Below are positions 22,885-35,538 of a DNA stretch of 64,000 nt, piece by piece. The stretch covers positions 6,953,565 to 7,017,564 of the forward strand of contig CM057841.1 of the NCBI GenBank assembly GCA_030068075.1, written 5' to 3'. Source of the DNA: Paguma larvata. Taxonomy: Eukaryota > Chordata > Mammalia > Carnivora > Viverridae. Position 1 is the first letter of the stretch. Each line of letters starts with the position of its first letter. A model generated the notes under the pieces. That model did no database searches, was not told the DNA's origin, and saw nothing but the letters and a program-made list of their open reading frames with translations. Position numbers and translations under genes: made by a program.

Positions 22885-24328
22885 AATGTAAAACGATAAA
22901 AAAAAATATGCAAGGTGACATTTTCCCATCATGAGTAGAGAGAAAAAAACAGCCTTAGCCATATTGCCCAGAAGATCTGCCACAATGAATCTGACTCCTG
23001 CTGAGAGGCTAAGAGAAATAATAACACAGGCATCGGAGAGAAATTAGGCACATCCTGCCATCCCTGTCCTTCCTCATGAGAGTGACATGATGATGCCAGA
23101 TGATAATGAGACATGGAGTCAACAGTACCAGGATCTAAGACCCTCCTGAATGAAGACCCAGTTCTAAAACAGACAGATCTATGCATGTAGAGACAGTTGC
23201 CAGAGCCCAGTGGTTAGATTGAAGGATATTTAACTTTTCTGCATCTATAGTTCAAAAGAAGCATGTATCACCACTCTGCTTTGGGGTAAGATGCAGCAGG
23301 TGGAGTAGGGCCAAAGTTTCCCTGCAGAGCACAAACACACAACGAAAATAAATCTTATTTTAAAGACACCAGAGAGCTGTAAATCCAATGATGATCCAAT
23401 GGACTGAAATTCAAGAAAGAAAGACCTTCCTATCACTTTCCCTTCTTCATTTTATTCATGATTTATCACCACCACATTCTACAGGGCAGTCACTTACTTG
23501 AAACCCACAGCCAGATACCTCTGAGAATTGATGCTTTCTACCCTTAGAAAAGCAATACAATGTATATATATTCTACTTCCATTCTGCTCCCCACAGGACG
23601 TGGGATGGCGACCCCAGATCGAGCCTGTTGATATTTCTGTAAATACAGATATGAGTATTCACTGTCATTATGATGTACAAAACTTAGATACAGTCTTTTG
23701 TTAATTCAGGTCAGGAGACTCCAGAGGAGTTGTGAAAACTTTAGGCTTTCGTTTTTTTTTATTTCAGAATTGTGCCATAGAAAGTGAAGGGATTTATTAT
23801 ATTTTTATCATTGTCATTAATTGTCTGTCTCCCTAAAATGCAGGTCCTGTGGGGGCAGGGACTTCTTTGAATGCGAATCGTTGCAGCCCAGATCCTATGA
23901 CAGTACAGGACTCGTGAGAGGCTCTCAGTAAGTGAATGAGTGATTGTCCAAAAGGATGTCCAGGAAACAAAAACGGAGCTGCTTTGTCAATCATAAAACA
24001 AATCTGAGTGCTACTTATTTCTTCATCATTATTGAGTCATGAGTAACAAGACTTTTCAGCCTAGCATATCTGAGTGTATCGAAAAGTCACACTCCTCATA
24101 TACATTGAGACAAGAAAACTGCAAATGTTTAATGTGGATGGAATGTGGAGAATCATGATAAAGTAACACTTCTTGCATTTCCTACTTGAAAAAGGGGAAA
24201 TAATTTTCCTCAAGAAGATGACCTCTAAGAGCTCTTCACTTCAAATGCACCACTTCTTCCTGGGGAATGGCAAAGTATAAACAAAATACTATGAACTGTT
24301 TGTGTAGTAAAAAATGCGAGGAACAGGG
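22885..24328. other. Gene-free stretch up to the assembly gap
   Basis: No gene or named repeat seen. Sequence immediately left of the gap does not resemble the sequence left of 51282. Confidence 0.4.
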
Positions 24329-24428
24329 NNNNNNNNNNNNNNNNNNNNNNNNNNNNNNNNNNNNNNNNNNNNNNNNNNNNNNNNNNNNNNNNNNNNNNNN
24401 NNNNNNNNNNNNNNNNNNNNNNNNNNNN
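24329..24428. other. Assembly gap, 100 N
   Basis: Exactly 100 N, probably a placeholder for a gap of unknown size. It abuts the left edge of duplication block A. Confidence 0.95.
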
Positions 24429-24944
24429 GACAACCCCAGAATTAACACTCATGCCTCATCACAGCCGACACTTTCAATCCACCTGTCAGCTGCCACCAGC
24501 CACACCACCTGTGCTCTTGAAAATAACGTGTGTCATGTCCTAAACTTCCTGGAGCATTTGCACTGAGTACGGTGAGACTCTTAAGGAAAAAACTAGCTCC
24601 AAAAAATGAACCAGTAGTCTGACACCACCTCCCTAACATCCATAATCTTGATCAGAAATCCCGACGATGGAATGTCTTGCCCAGAAATGCACCTCTCATC
24701 TCAGTGTCTCCAGGATAATGAACATGTAGAGGAACTGGGAGGTTGTATGTATGCATCTTCAAACTCCAAGAGGTGCTCTGTCCCTTTCTTGAAACGATTT
24801 GTCTTTCTTGCCCTTTAAGAGCAGCCACAGAACATCCTGGCTGGTCATGTTCTCAAGGGCATCACTGAACATTGAAGCCTAAGAGATTACTCAGTTAGGT
24901 ATTGAGAGTTGTTCTGGTGGTTCAGTGTTGTTGTTGTTTTTTTT

Positions 24945-25165
24945 TAATAAACTTTATTTTAGAACAGCTTTAGATTTGCAAAACTGGCAACGATTATATA
25001 GATTTCCTAACGATAGTCAGTTTCTTGAGGACTAATACCTTACATTGGTATGTACACTTGTGATGACTAATGAACCACTATCCATGCATTTTTCTTAACT
25101 AAAGTAAACATTTTATGCAGATTTGCTGAATCTTTACCTAATGTCCTTTTTCTGTTCCACGACCA
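24945..25165. mobile_element. Old L1 3'-end-like fragment, shared by both blocks
   Basis: AACTTTATTTTAGAACAGCT, CTAATGAACCACTATCCATG and TACCTAATGTCCTTTTTCTG fit an ancient L1M-type 3' region. The counterpart is at about 51805-52040. Confidence 0.55.
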
Positions 25166-25760
25166 TCCAGACACTAAATTTTGTTTAGGGCTAATTTCTC
25201 CTGCGTTTCCACTTTTCTCTGACAATTTATCAGATTTTCCTTATTTTTGACCATCTTCACAAATGGGAGTAGAGTCGGTAATCCTGATGAAAGGCCCTCA
25301 ATTGGGATTAACGTGATAATTTTCTCATGATTATCCTGGGGGTCTGTGTTTTGGGGAAGAGGACTCAGGGTATAAAGTGCCATTTCCAGGACATTATATC
25401 AAGGGGACAGTCCACCAACATGACTTACCACTGCTGACATCAACCTGCATCCCGTGGATGAGGTCAGGTGTGTGAGGACTTGTCGCTGAACCATATGTGA
25501 CCCCTGTTCATTCTGTACTAATTGCAAAGAAGTCACAGTGTGTGCCTGACAGTTAGGATGGGAATGTTATGTTCTGCCTTCTTAAGGATAAAGTTTCTAC
25601 ATAAAGTATGTGAAATTCTTCTAAAAAGGAGATCTCATTTCTCAATTTATTATTTATTGGGTGATTTCTTCCTTTCAGTTTAGACTCATACACATTTGTT
25701 TTATACTCCAGGTTATAATCCAATTCTGCTTCTTCTACTCTTTTTAAAATCAAAGTGCTA

Positions 25761-25988
25761 GGGGCCCCTGGGTGGCTCAGTCAGTCCTGATTTTGGCTCA
25801 AGTCATGATCTCAACGTTCATGAGACTGAGCCCTTCATGGACCTCTACACTGAGAGGATGGAGCCTGCTTGGGGTTCTCTCTTTCTCCCTCTCTCTCTGC
25901 CTCTCCCCTGCTCACTTGTGTGCTCCCTGTCATGCTCTAGCTTAAAATAAATAAACATTTTAAAATATAATAATAAAATAAAATAAAA
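25761..25988 (+). mobile_element. CAN-SINE shared by both duplication copies
   Basis: The head GGGGCCCCTGGGTGGCTCAG and the same internal deletions are found at the same position in the copy at 52627, so the insertion predates the duplication (or the last conversion) of this part. Confidence 0.9.
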
Positions 25989-27525
25989 GTGTTTCCTTTT
26001 GACCATGGGAAGCTCTTTCGGGTGACTCCTGAGCCCCTCTGACATAGCCCATTATTATAACCGAGTGTGTTTAGCTCGGCCTGAGTTATGGCACTGTGGC
26101 TGTGCAGGCTCATTTCATACACGTCCTATACTAATAAGGGCTGCGCCGTCTCTCCAGGCAACCCAGGCTGCTGTCTGGTACAACCGTGTCATAGACCAAG
26201 GTAGGGACAGTAGATATGCTCACTGCTCCTGGGTGTCACTGTGTTCATGCCCTCTCAAACACCAAGAAAATGGACATGTGTGTGCCAAGCCGCTCATATG
26301 CACATATTTAGAAATGTGTGTGTGGGATCATTTGTGTCCATACAGAGCCAACATGATTTCCTGCTGATGTCTCCAACTCTAACCCATTCCACATGGATCT
26401 AACTTCCTGCCCTTGCTCATCTGTCACCTGCCTCTCCAACAGTGACAAACATGGATCTCACTATCCGCCCTTTTGAGTCAAATGCATTTCTGGTTCAATT
26501 AGTATAGGGCACCTTCCCTCTTGTACCTGGTTCTTCCAGACAAAACACCTGAGTGAAACTATGGGATGGCTGCAAGAGAACTGAAGTACAGGTACTGACA
26601 TGGAACATTCCGAGGTAGAGGAGGAGGAACAACTGGAAACAACGGAAGGAACATCTTAAACAGCAGAAGATATGGGGGAATGGGGGAATAGAGTATTAAG
26701 GATCGTCTGTTTTACAGGACTCCTCCCCGGACAATGCCATTCCAGGGGGCTGCACGGCAGAGACACCATCCTGCTAGGCCCAAAGGACCACACTTCCAGA
26801 CAAAGAGCATAACCCTCGAGCTTTGAAATCTAAGGGAATTTTTCCTCCTAAGTTTTTTACCTAGTGGGGACAGGTAACCTATTTCCTGTTCAATTTCTCC
26901 TTTTGGAATGGGAAGGTCTATGTTCTCCTCATCCCACCATTGTATTCGGGAAGCAAGGGATGTGTCTGCATTCATAGGTTTATATGTGAAGACGACAGGT
27001 TTTTCACAGGATGAATCATATCTCAAGTCTCAGTCACACTACTTAGGTGATATTTACATGAGATTTGGGACTCAGAGTTGCTTCCAAAATAAGTTCACAC
27101 TTAGGAGCTATTGGAATGGGGAGGAGGAGTGAGTGTATTTTGTCAGTGAGGATATCAATTTGGGGGTCCAGAGCGCTGAATGTTATGAACCAACCTGTTT
27201 CTTCCTAAATTTATAGGCTGAAGTCCTAAGTTCCAGGATCTCATTACTTGATTGTACTCACTCCTACTGATATGCCCATGAGTACACTTCTGGGTAACCA
27301 CTCCGTCTCACTCTGGAGTCAAGGCCAAATCCACTTTTTCCATTAAGCAGCACTGATTAAACTACCGTCTTCAGAATACCAGGCATCATAATGAAACAAA
27401 GCTGCTTCATTCACCTCCACTTTGCCCACTTATGTTCCATACTCGACCATCTAATGAAACACCGGTGTGCATCAGTATTCACCTTAGAAACTCCTGTGGT
27501 TCCTTCTTAGAATTTCTATGGACTT

Positions 27526-27748
27526 TGGGGCAGGTGGAAGCTCAGTTGGTTAAGCGTCCAACTTCAGCTCAGGTCGTGATCTGTGGTTGATGAGGTTAAG
27601 CCCCGTGTAGGGCCCTGCACTGACGGCTCAGAGCCTGGAGCCTGCTTTCTATTCTGTCTGTCTGTCTCTCTCTCTTTCTCTCTCTCTCTTTCTCTCTGCC
27701 CCCTCACGTCTCAAAAAAATAAAACAATTTTTAAAAATTTTAAAAAGT
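27526..27748 (+). mobile_element. CAN-SINE private to block A
   Basis: The SINE is flanked by CTATGGACTT / CTGTGGACTT. The matching point in block B (about 56785) has the uninterrupted flank. Confidence 0.9.
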
Positions 27749-27809
27749 ATTCTGTGGACTTCTTCGGCAAAAGCAGTGAATATAAAATGACATTGTGCAA
27801 AAACATACT

Positions 27810-28774
27810 TTACACATCCCCGGTAACACTACAGGATTTTGTGTTTTGTATCCAGGAAAAGCAGCATCTGGGGATAGTACAGTGTCGGCTCGTAAGGAAA
27901 AAGGGGCAGACCGTTGGAAAACACACAGAGATCACCACAGTGGTGTTCACCAGCAACAAACTGGGATTATCAATAAAAGCAACAGTAACATGAAAGATGG
28001 AGGAGAGGGAGTGGAAAGACACAAAGGTGCTCACTAGCATGAGGATGCTCTGGGTGGCTCTGGACTCAGCAGAGGATCTGAGGGAGACACTAGTGCTATG
28101 AATGTGCTCGACCCGCTGCTTGTGCCTGAGCAGGATGAAGACCATGATGCTGCTGGCCCAGATCATGAGAAAAGAAAAGAAAATTTCAGGCAATACTATC
28201 AACACTGCATACAGTAGGACTGTCACTTCTCCTGATGGATAGTAAAACAGTACTCCAAATCTCCTTCATGTGTGGTGTTTCCGGTGCTCCACTGGCTAGA
28301 CGTGAATAATACATACATAGGAAAAACTAAATTTATAAACGTGTAATGATTCCAGCAGAGGAAAATGGAGAAACCAACGTATCTTGGGGCTTTGACTTTA
28401 AGATCCTTCCAACAGGAGTTCATGGGGCTGATCGTGATGGTCTGGAAGACACTCAAGAGGCAGGTGCTGCTAATGGACACCCCCCTGCCCACTCTCTGAA
28501 TGTACAAAAGAAGTTTGCATGCAAATGTAGTGAAAAAAGGTTTCAACCCCAAAGCTGCCAATGTCTGGGAGACTCCTTCAGAGAGAATAACCAAGATGTT
28601 GGCTACAGTCAAGTGCATGAGAATCAAATGGGTGAACCTCAGCCTTCGTTCAGTGTGGTCAACGGATATGTAATGAGAAAGAAGAAAGCAATTGCCCACA
28701 ATTCCAACTGTTGTCTGTGACAAGAAGATCATGCCCACTGTCAAATTCCCTGAGGCTAATCTGTCATACAACAT
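27810..28774 (-). pseudogene. Vomeronasal type-1 receptor pseudogene (single frameshift)
   Basis: A V1R is a seven-helix G-protein-coupled receptor of vomeronasal neurons that detects pheromone-type ligands. The start at 28774 (MLYDRLASGNLTVG) leads into helix 1 (FLSQTTVGIVGN), helix 2, the V1R helix-3 motif QRVGRGVSISSTCLLSVFQT, the ISPMNSCWKDLKVKAP loop and helix 4, to YCFTIHQEK. A single frameshift near 28225-28235 then moves the frame. The rest continues in the other frame: helix 5 (LLYAVLIVLPE), HKQRVEHIHS, ESRATQSILMLVSTFVSF (helix 6), helix 7 and the tail CFSWIQNTKS, ending at 27810. Everything else about the family architecture is kept, so the loss may be recent. The paralogue in block B (56846-57790) is broken at other positions. 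Confidence 0.9.
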
Positions 28775-29172
28775 ATTTTCCTGTATTTTATGACAACAAT
28801 CATTTCTCTTGGCAAAGGCTCACTGAAGAATTTTCACACGATGAATAACATGAAGTGTGTCCTCCTCAGTTTGATTGCCATGACTTCCTGTGATGGGAAG
28901 AGATGGAGAGATGTGTAGTATATATAACTGAAAAATCAGCAGGAAGGATGAAGTGCTGTTATCCTGGAGAAGCAATGACAGGTGAGAGCAAATGGAAACT
29001 AGGCACAAGACAACATTTTTGGAGAACCCAAAATGTGCAAGCCATACTAGAGAAAGGAGAGCTTGGTTCCTACTACTCCCTCAAATCTGATTAGTTTGCC
29101 GATCTGAATTTTAAAGATATACTGTATTCTTCCAGAAAAAAAACAAAACAAAACAATTTCCAATACCTTGTA

Positions 29173-29216
29173 ATAAGAAAATACTACTTAAATTTTTTTA
29201 AATGTTTATTTTCTTT

Positions 29217-29248
<32 letters not shown>

Positions 29249-29429
29249 AACTGTGAGCTTGGGAGGAGCAGAAAGAGAGGGAGACACAGAACGAAGCAGG
29301 CTCCAGGCTCTGAGCTGTCAGCACAGAGCCCAACACAGGGCTTGAACTCATGAACTGTGAGATCATGACCTAGGCTGAAGTCAGATGTTTAGCCAACTGA
29401 GCCACCAGGCACCCCTATAAGAAAATACT
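29173..29429 (-). mobile_element. CAN-SINE private to block A, with target duplication
   Basis: The SINE body is at 29186-29416. ATAAGAAAATACT is duplicated at 29173-29185 and 29417-29429. Block B (about 58200) lacks it. Confidence 0.92.
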
Positions 29430-29589
29430 TCTTAATCAGCAATTAACATATTGATCATACTGTAAAATGATTTTATATTAAAAGTTTCTTCTCATCAAAA
29501 TGTCCCCCACACTCCATTTGTAGCCATCACAAAGAATTCATGAAGACCACACAATAAACAACGGACAAACCATTCCAATAGACACTTCA

Positions 29590-30390
29590 AAAAAGAGGTT
29601 TACTCAATAGATAATACATGCGTAAAAATGTTCAACGTAATAGTCAGAAAAATTTCAAATATGACACTACTGACTGGTGCCATCAAACACTACCCAGAAA
29701 TCTAAACTGAGGATTACAGGTTTTGGCAGAGGTATGGATCACCTACAATCTCACACACTGCGGGAAGGAGGTGGAACTGGTTAAAACAGTTGGAAATGTG
29801 TGGTCATCTGTATTTCAGCAGTATGGATATAATACTATGCACCAACATATATACTCCCACGAATATATTCAGAAACAGAAATTTGTAAGGTATCTGAAAG
29901 GCTGGTTGCAAAATATATATGCAAGCACTACTCATTACTCATAAATGCCCTAACTCAGGAATACCTGAAGACCAGGACCAGCAATCAATGAATCTACTCA
30001 TAGTCACACAATAAAGTCTGATCTAGCAAAGCCAAAATGCCAATAGTAATATGAAACAACACAGATGAATTTTCAAATGTCATATGGAGTGAGAAGGAAG
30101 TCATCATTATCCATTTTAGGCTGTATGACCTCATTTATATCAAGTACAAAACACGGAGAAGTGACCTACTCTTTGAAATGTTGGAGAGTTATGACCTATT
30201 CCCAAATATTCCAATCCTAAATATGGCACGCAAAGTATGCCCTATGCCCATGGGGACAGTGACTTAGAGAGGGCACAAGAGGATACATGGGGGTCTGAAA
30301 ACCTTCTGTTCCTTCATCTAGGTACTGCCTACACAGGTGTGGTCATTTGTGAAATACCAGTGAGTTGCACCATTAAAACGTATAAATGTC
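29590..30390 (+). mobile_element. Old L1 3' region shared by both blocks
   Basis: ATGTTCAACGTAATAGTCAG, CACACACTGCGGGAAGGAGG and similar strings follow L1 3'-region order, heavily decayed. The counterpart is at 58690-59450. Confidence 0.65.
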
Positions 30391-30394
30391 TTTT

Positions 30395-30608
30395 AATTAT
30401 TTTAAATGTTCATTTATTTATTTTGAAAGAGAGAGGAAGTGAGACAGAGCACACAGGCATGTGTGTGAGTGGGGGACAGGCAGAGAGAGAAGGAGAGAGA
30501 GAGAATCCCAAACAGCCTGATGTGGGGCTCAGTCCCACAAACGTGAGATCATGACCTGAGCCGAAATCAAGAGTGATACATTCAACCGACTTAGCCACTC
30601 AGGTGCCA
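30395..30608 (-). mobile_element. CAN-SINE private to block A
   Basis: It starts AAATGTTCATTTATTTATTT and ends GCCACTCAGGTGCCAC. Block B carries a different insertion (an L1 piece) close to this point. Confidence 0.88.
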
Positions 30609-30659
30609 CTAAGTCTCTTAACTTTCTAAACACAAATCATCAAAATAAAATTGCAGGGA

Positions 30660-31306
30660 GCTGAGAAGGCTCTTCTCATGAATGTGTTTTGCCTGCTGGT
30701 TGAATCTGTACGAAAGAAATTTATGGACCTAAAGGACTACATTTGAGCCCAACAATGAAATATTACAGAATAATAACATTGCTGCTTATAGTGAGCCTGA
30801 GATTATGTCAAAAATTCAGCACAGCAGTATCTGAAATATGTGTTCTATCTGGTGGTTTCTTGCTCTATTTGTCATAGGAGAAAGGATATTTACCAGCTCA
30901 TACAGGGTCCAGCAGAGGAAAAAGGAAATTGCATTATCCTGGGGAGACATAGCTAATACCCACTCATCTGGAGATCCCAGGGCTGCTCCTGATGGCTGGA
31001 GACACAGGAGGCAGCTGGTGCCAATGGACACACCCTGCCAGCTCTGTGAGGACAGAAAATAGATGTGTGCTCAGAAAGCCCTGAAGAATGTTTCAACTAA
31101 CAGCCGCCATTGTCTTGGGGACACCCGTAAAAGGAAATGACCAAGAAGTGAGTAGAATCAGGTACCTAAGAATCACATCTAGGACCTCAACCTGGATTCC
31201 CTGTAGAAGAGGAAGAGATGGTGGCAAAGAAGTGAGCAAATGTCCAGGACTCCAACCATCATCTGTGATGAGGGAACCGTTCTCATAGCCAAATCCTGGA
31301 GTCCAT
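30660..31306 (-). pseudogene. Vomeronasal type-1 receptor pseudogene, heavily decayed
   Basis: On the minus strand the best-kept part reads VSIGT-like (MSIGTSCLLCLQPSGAALGS), then ISFFLCWTLYELVNILSP, which correspond to the end of helix 3, the second inner loop and helix 4 of V1Rs. The start codon position is inferred at about 31306 by alignment with the partner pseudogene. Several frameshifts and stops break the frame, and the region after helix 4 is hardly readable. It forms a tandem pair with the pseudogene at 27810-28774, and the same pairing occurs in block B (59690-60331), so the pair existed before the block duplicated. Confidence 0.75.
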
Positions 31307-31509
31307 TATGACAGATCCCAATGACTGATACTGGTCTTCAGAATCTGAGGATGCTGCACTGGAACATGTATCATATCAGCTGAAACCTATTATCTCTGGG
31401 AAACGTATCTACTTCAGTTGGACTTTGTCAAGGTGCTTCCCACAGGGGGAAAAATAACCTGTAAACACCACTTTAAATACATGAATCACCGCTATCATGC
31501 CATAAATTT

Positions 31510-31700
31510 AAAATCTTTTTAATTTTCCTACCTGCATGAATGAGGCAGTGACATTAGTTCCATTGTAGAGATAAAGACAACCTAGGCACACAGGGGAAGC
31601 AATCTAAGTTCACGCATTGGTTAGGGGCTGGGTGGAGACCAGAACCTGGCAGGTTGGAGCCAAGGCCGTGCCCGAACCTTTGTGCTCCACTCACAATCCA
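31510..31700 (+). mobile_element. MIR-like relic shared with block B
   Basis: TAGAGATAAAGACAACCTAG, GTTAGGGGCTGGGTGGAGAC and neighbouring strings match the block B copy at 60570-60730 and follow MIR order. Confidence 0.55.
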
Positions 31701-32593
31701 CATCAGCTCTGCCTTCCAATAATCCAGGTGCATATTTGCATTTATAATTTTCCATCTTATTTCATACTATTTACTTTATATGTTTGGCGTAAAAAGCATA
31801 CATTTTTCATTAAGGGTATTTTGTCTAGGGGAATAACATATGTAAATAAAGTTTTCATCTCATAATGAAGTTCAGAGGCATGATTATAAGCAATTCCTGC
31901 AGGAGATATCCGTGTGTCCGACACATTAGATTTAATAAATGCAAGATTTGCTAACAATACTTTGGCAGTAGAAAGTCATTTCCTATTGCACAAGGAACAA
32001 AACTCATGGCTTACACACACACACTATTACACCATAGTAACTTGTTCTCTAGGCAATGATTTATGAAATCCTACTAATTGATGAAACAGTATTAGGAAAA
32101 AACCAAAGTTATTGATGATTCTGTTTTAAATGCTGAGATACTGAAAAACATGTACACTGAGTGTAACTTTTAGCACAAAGGCAAGGTTGTAAAAAGGCAG
32201 TAAAAAACAAGACACATGTAGAACGGAGTCTAAGAACATGGCATTGTGTGCGTCATGTAAGTTAAAATCAAAGAAAATTGATTCTGACTTTGGGATTCAC
32301 GTTGCAATATTATTAAAGCAGAAAGACTGAGTCAAGATTCATGTGGTCCAGACACCTCAGGTCTGGTCCCCTAATGACAGTGATCTTTTCCTTAAATTCC
32401 CTCTCTCTATCTTCAGGAGAAAAAGTGGTCTAGCCCTAGACATGACACCCCAGGTGGTTTCAGTTGAGGCACAATTACGATCTCCAGTAAGCAAGTCATT
32501 TCCTCAGAGTTAGATTGAAAAACATCTTTTAAAAAATTCTAGAAAGAAAGTCATATTCATATCACTGCAAACAATTAGAAACCATTAGAGCTC

Positions 32594-32799
32594 TGGGGTG
32601 CATGGGTGCCTCAATCAGTTGAGTGTCTGACTTCGGCTCAGGTTATGATCTCGCTGTTTGTGAGTTCAATCCCCGCATTAGGCTCTGTGTTGACAGCTGA
32701 GCTTGGTGCCTGATTCAGATTCTGTATCTCCCTCTCTCTCTGCTCCTCCCCTGCTCACGCTCTCTCTTTCAAAAATAAATAAACATTAAAAAAGAAAAG
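32594..32799 (+). mobile_element. CAN-SINE private to block A
   Basis: Head GGGGTGCATGGGTGCCTCAA. The flanks AACCATTAGAGCTCT and AACTGTTAGCTCTAC are a degraded target duplication. It is missing at the matching place in block B (about 62440). Confidence 0.9.
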
Positions 32800-33711
32800 A
32801 AACTGTTAGCTCTACACTTCTCTGTATTAAAAGCATAAGGCATTGTCACCACACTACTACTAACACTGAACACTTAATCTACGATTCCTGCAAAGTAATG
32901 TGAATAGCAGATATGGATTTCATAAGCACGGTCCTTACCAACATTCAACATGACTCTTCCTTGTCACTGGGGTCCTATTGAGGATTCATTAAATTGCATC
33001 AGGAACCGTCAGGTGTGGTTGCAGGGTCCCAGATCCTTACCTCTATACACAAGCTCAGCTCATACCCAAGGAACTATTCCACCTCCCTCTTTAGCTTTGC
33101 CCCTGGTCTGTCCTGACCCTCAGAATCCCTTTCCAGACATGAACACTTACACTTCCTTCCTTACAGGCTCTGCCTCTCAGTCTGAAACAGAAACTCACTG
33201 GACTCCTTCCCACCGGAGGATGGAGACACAATGTGTAAGTCGGAGCAGCCAGTACATGTGAGGGAGGGAGGCAGCAAGACCAGAGATAAGGGTTTCTGGT
33301 TTGTGACCTCACATCCCATGAGAACTGCAATTATCATCTCACACGAGGTGGCAATGACAGCACAGGCTTCAGTAACTGACAATACTTCTGAAAAACTTTC
33401 TCCCAGAACTAATTACCAAATCCAATTACAAGTTTGTGAGGACCTGCACAGAGACTGTTTTCATGTTTCACAGGCTCCTCCTTTTTCATGATCCATGGTG
33501 GCAGGCGAGGTCTCACAGGGAAGGAGCAGTAAACACTGATGTCGGACATGGAAGGGACTGGCAGTGAGTGTGTCTGTCTCACAGGTGTCCCTGATTTCCC
33601 GAGAAGTTCTTCCACTAAAAACCTAGGTCATTCTTAGTCTTCCAACTTCTAAACTGCATCATTATTTGAGAATTGAAGAAATACATGGAATCACACACTC
33701 CAACAAGGATT

Positions 33712-34533
33712 TCTCTTTTTTTATTTTTTAAAATTGTATTTAAATCCAAGTCAGTTAACATATATAGGTAATATAATATTTTCAATTTAAATTCAATGAA
33801 TTTAGTGATTCATCTCTTACATATAACACCCAGTGCTCATCCCAACAAGCAAGTGCCTTCCTTAATACCCATCACCCATTAGCCCTTCCCCTCACCTACC
33901 TCCCTTCCAGAAACCCTAGTTTGTCCTCTGTATTTAAGAGTCTCTTATGGGTTGCCTCTCTCTCTGCTTTTATCTTATTTTTCCTGTCCTTCTGCTGTTT
34001 GTCTGGTTTGTTTCCTTTCTTTTTAATTTCTTGAATGTTTTTTCTTTTTTCTTTTTGAGAATGGGAGAGAGAGACTGAGTGTGAGCAGGGGAGGAGCAGA
34101 CAGGGAGGAGACACAGAATCTGAAGAAGGCTCCTGACCATGAGCTGTCAGCACAGAGCCCAACATGGGACTGGAAGCCAGGAATCCTGATATCATGACCT
34201 GAGCTGAAGTAGGATGCTTAACCAATTGAGCCACCCAGGCGCCCCTGTTGTGTTTCTTAAATTCCACTATAAGTGAGATGATACAGTATTTGTCTTTCTC
34301 TGACTGACTTATTTTGCTTAGCATAATACATTCTGGTTCCAACCACCTTGTTGCAAATGGCAAGATTTCATTCTTTTTGATCCCTGAGTAATATTCCATT
34401 GTATTCCACTGCCATATTCCGACATATACCACATCTTCTTTAACCGTTCATCAGTTGATGGACATTTGGGCTCTTTTTGTAATTTGGCTATCGTGGATAG
34501 TGCTGCTATAAACATTGGGGTGCATGTATAAAG
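33712..34533 (-). mobile_element. L1 3' end, minus strand, with nested SINE
   Basis: Antisense L1 3' sequence (CATATAACACCCAGTGCTCA, CTGACTGACTTATTTTGCTT, CATTCCATTGTATTCCACTG-type strings), with a minus-strand CAN-SINE at 34035-34246 inside it. The tail is towards 33712. Confidence 0.88.
34035..34246 (-). mobile_element. CAN-SINE nested in L1
   Basis: It ends GAGCCACCCAGGCGCCCC. The L1 sequence resumes on both sides (TTTCTTGAAT / TTTCTTAAAT). Confidence 0.9.
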
Positions 34534-34674
34534 GGTCACTCATTAAGTAGAGCTAAAGTATACACAAATGATAACAGATCACCTGCTAAATGATTTCGTT
34601 TAAAGCCAATGATAGAATAAGGACACACAAACAAAACAAAGACAACGCTTAGTTTTGGGGACTTTTGCATTAGC

Positions 34675-34880
34675 TCAGGAGAAGAGGGAAAGGGAAAAAA
34701 AGCCACAGAGAAAGAGGAAGACATAACATAAGAGACTCTCAAAGACTAAGAACAAACTGAGGGGTGAGGGAGGTGTGTGAAGGGGGAGAGTGGGTGACAG
34801 GCACAGAGGAGGGCACTTGTTGGGATGAGCACTGGGTGTTATATGGAAACCAATCTGACAATAAATTATTTTTTTAAAAA
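34675..34880 (+). mobile_element. L1 3' end, plus strand
   Basis: GAGACTCTCAAAGACTAAGA, GGGCACTTGTTGGGATGAGC and ACCAATCTGACAATAAATTA are the usual carnivore L1 3' end. Confidence 0.88.
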
Positions 34881-35294
34881 AAGGGGGGTATGTAAAGTTA
34901 GCTTACCAACTACACTGTTCCCACATATGATAGCTTTGTTATGCTTTGTATGCAAAACAATCCAAATCTTCATATAAAGTATTTAGTTGCTGATTTTTCC
35001 CTTTTATATTTTTCTAATTTATTACAATGCAAACGAATGGCTTCTATAATACAAAAGTTTTTTAAAAAATAAGTTTGCCTCTTTTTCATTTAATTTTTTA
35101 AATTTTATTTAAATCCAAGTTAGTTAATATATAGTGTAATAATGATTTCAGAAGCAGAATTTCATGATTCATCACTTACATATCACACTCGGTGCTCATC
35201 CCAACAAGTGCCCTCCTTAATATCTATCACTGATTTAACCCATCCCCATGCACCTCCCCTCCATCAACCCTCAGTTTGTTCTCTGTAGTTAAGA

Positions 35295-35538
35295 GTCTCT
35301 TATGGTTTGGGGCAACTGGGTGGCCCAGTCAGTTAAGCATCTGACTTTGGCTCAGGTCATGATCTCGTGGTTCATGAGTATAAGCCCCATGTTGGGCTGT
35401 GTGCTTACAATTTGGAGCCTGGAGCCTGCTTCGGATTCTGTGTCTCCCTCTCTCTCTGACACTTTCCCACTCATGCTCTGTTCTATCTTTCAAAAATAAA
35501 GAAACATTAAAAAAAATTTTAAAGGTCTCTTATGGTTT
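35295..35538 (+). mobile_element. CAN-SINE nested in L1, with target duplication
   Basis: GTCTCTTATGGTTT is duplicated at 35295-35308 and 35525-35538. The SINE is between, head GGGGCAACTGGGTGGCCCAG. Confidence 0.93.

Larger units (their letters stand above)
24429..27200 (+). repeat. Segmental duplication, block A, high-identity part
   Basis: It matches 51282-54070 in the same orientation. By eye, identity is in the mid-90s percent through about 26400 and falls towards the high 80s by 26600-27100. The SINE at 25761 and an old L1 3' fragment (about 24945-25165) are shared with the other copy. No gene is recognised. Confidence 0.9.
27200..33530 (+). repeat. Segmental duplication, block A, diverged part
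   Basis: It is collinear with about 54060-63165 but only roughly 70-80% identical by eye, with many private insertions. It carries two V1R pseudogenes, a shared old L1 and a shared MIR. Confidence 0.8.

Noticed and set aside
33896..34432. 178-codon minus-strand frame
   Set aside because: It reads through the L1 3' region and the nested SINE; not a host gene.
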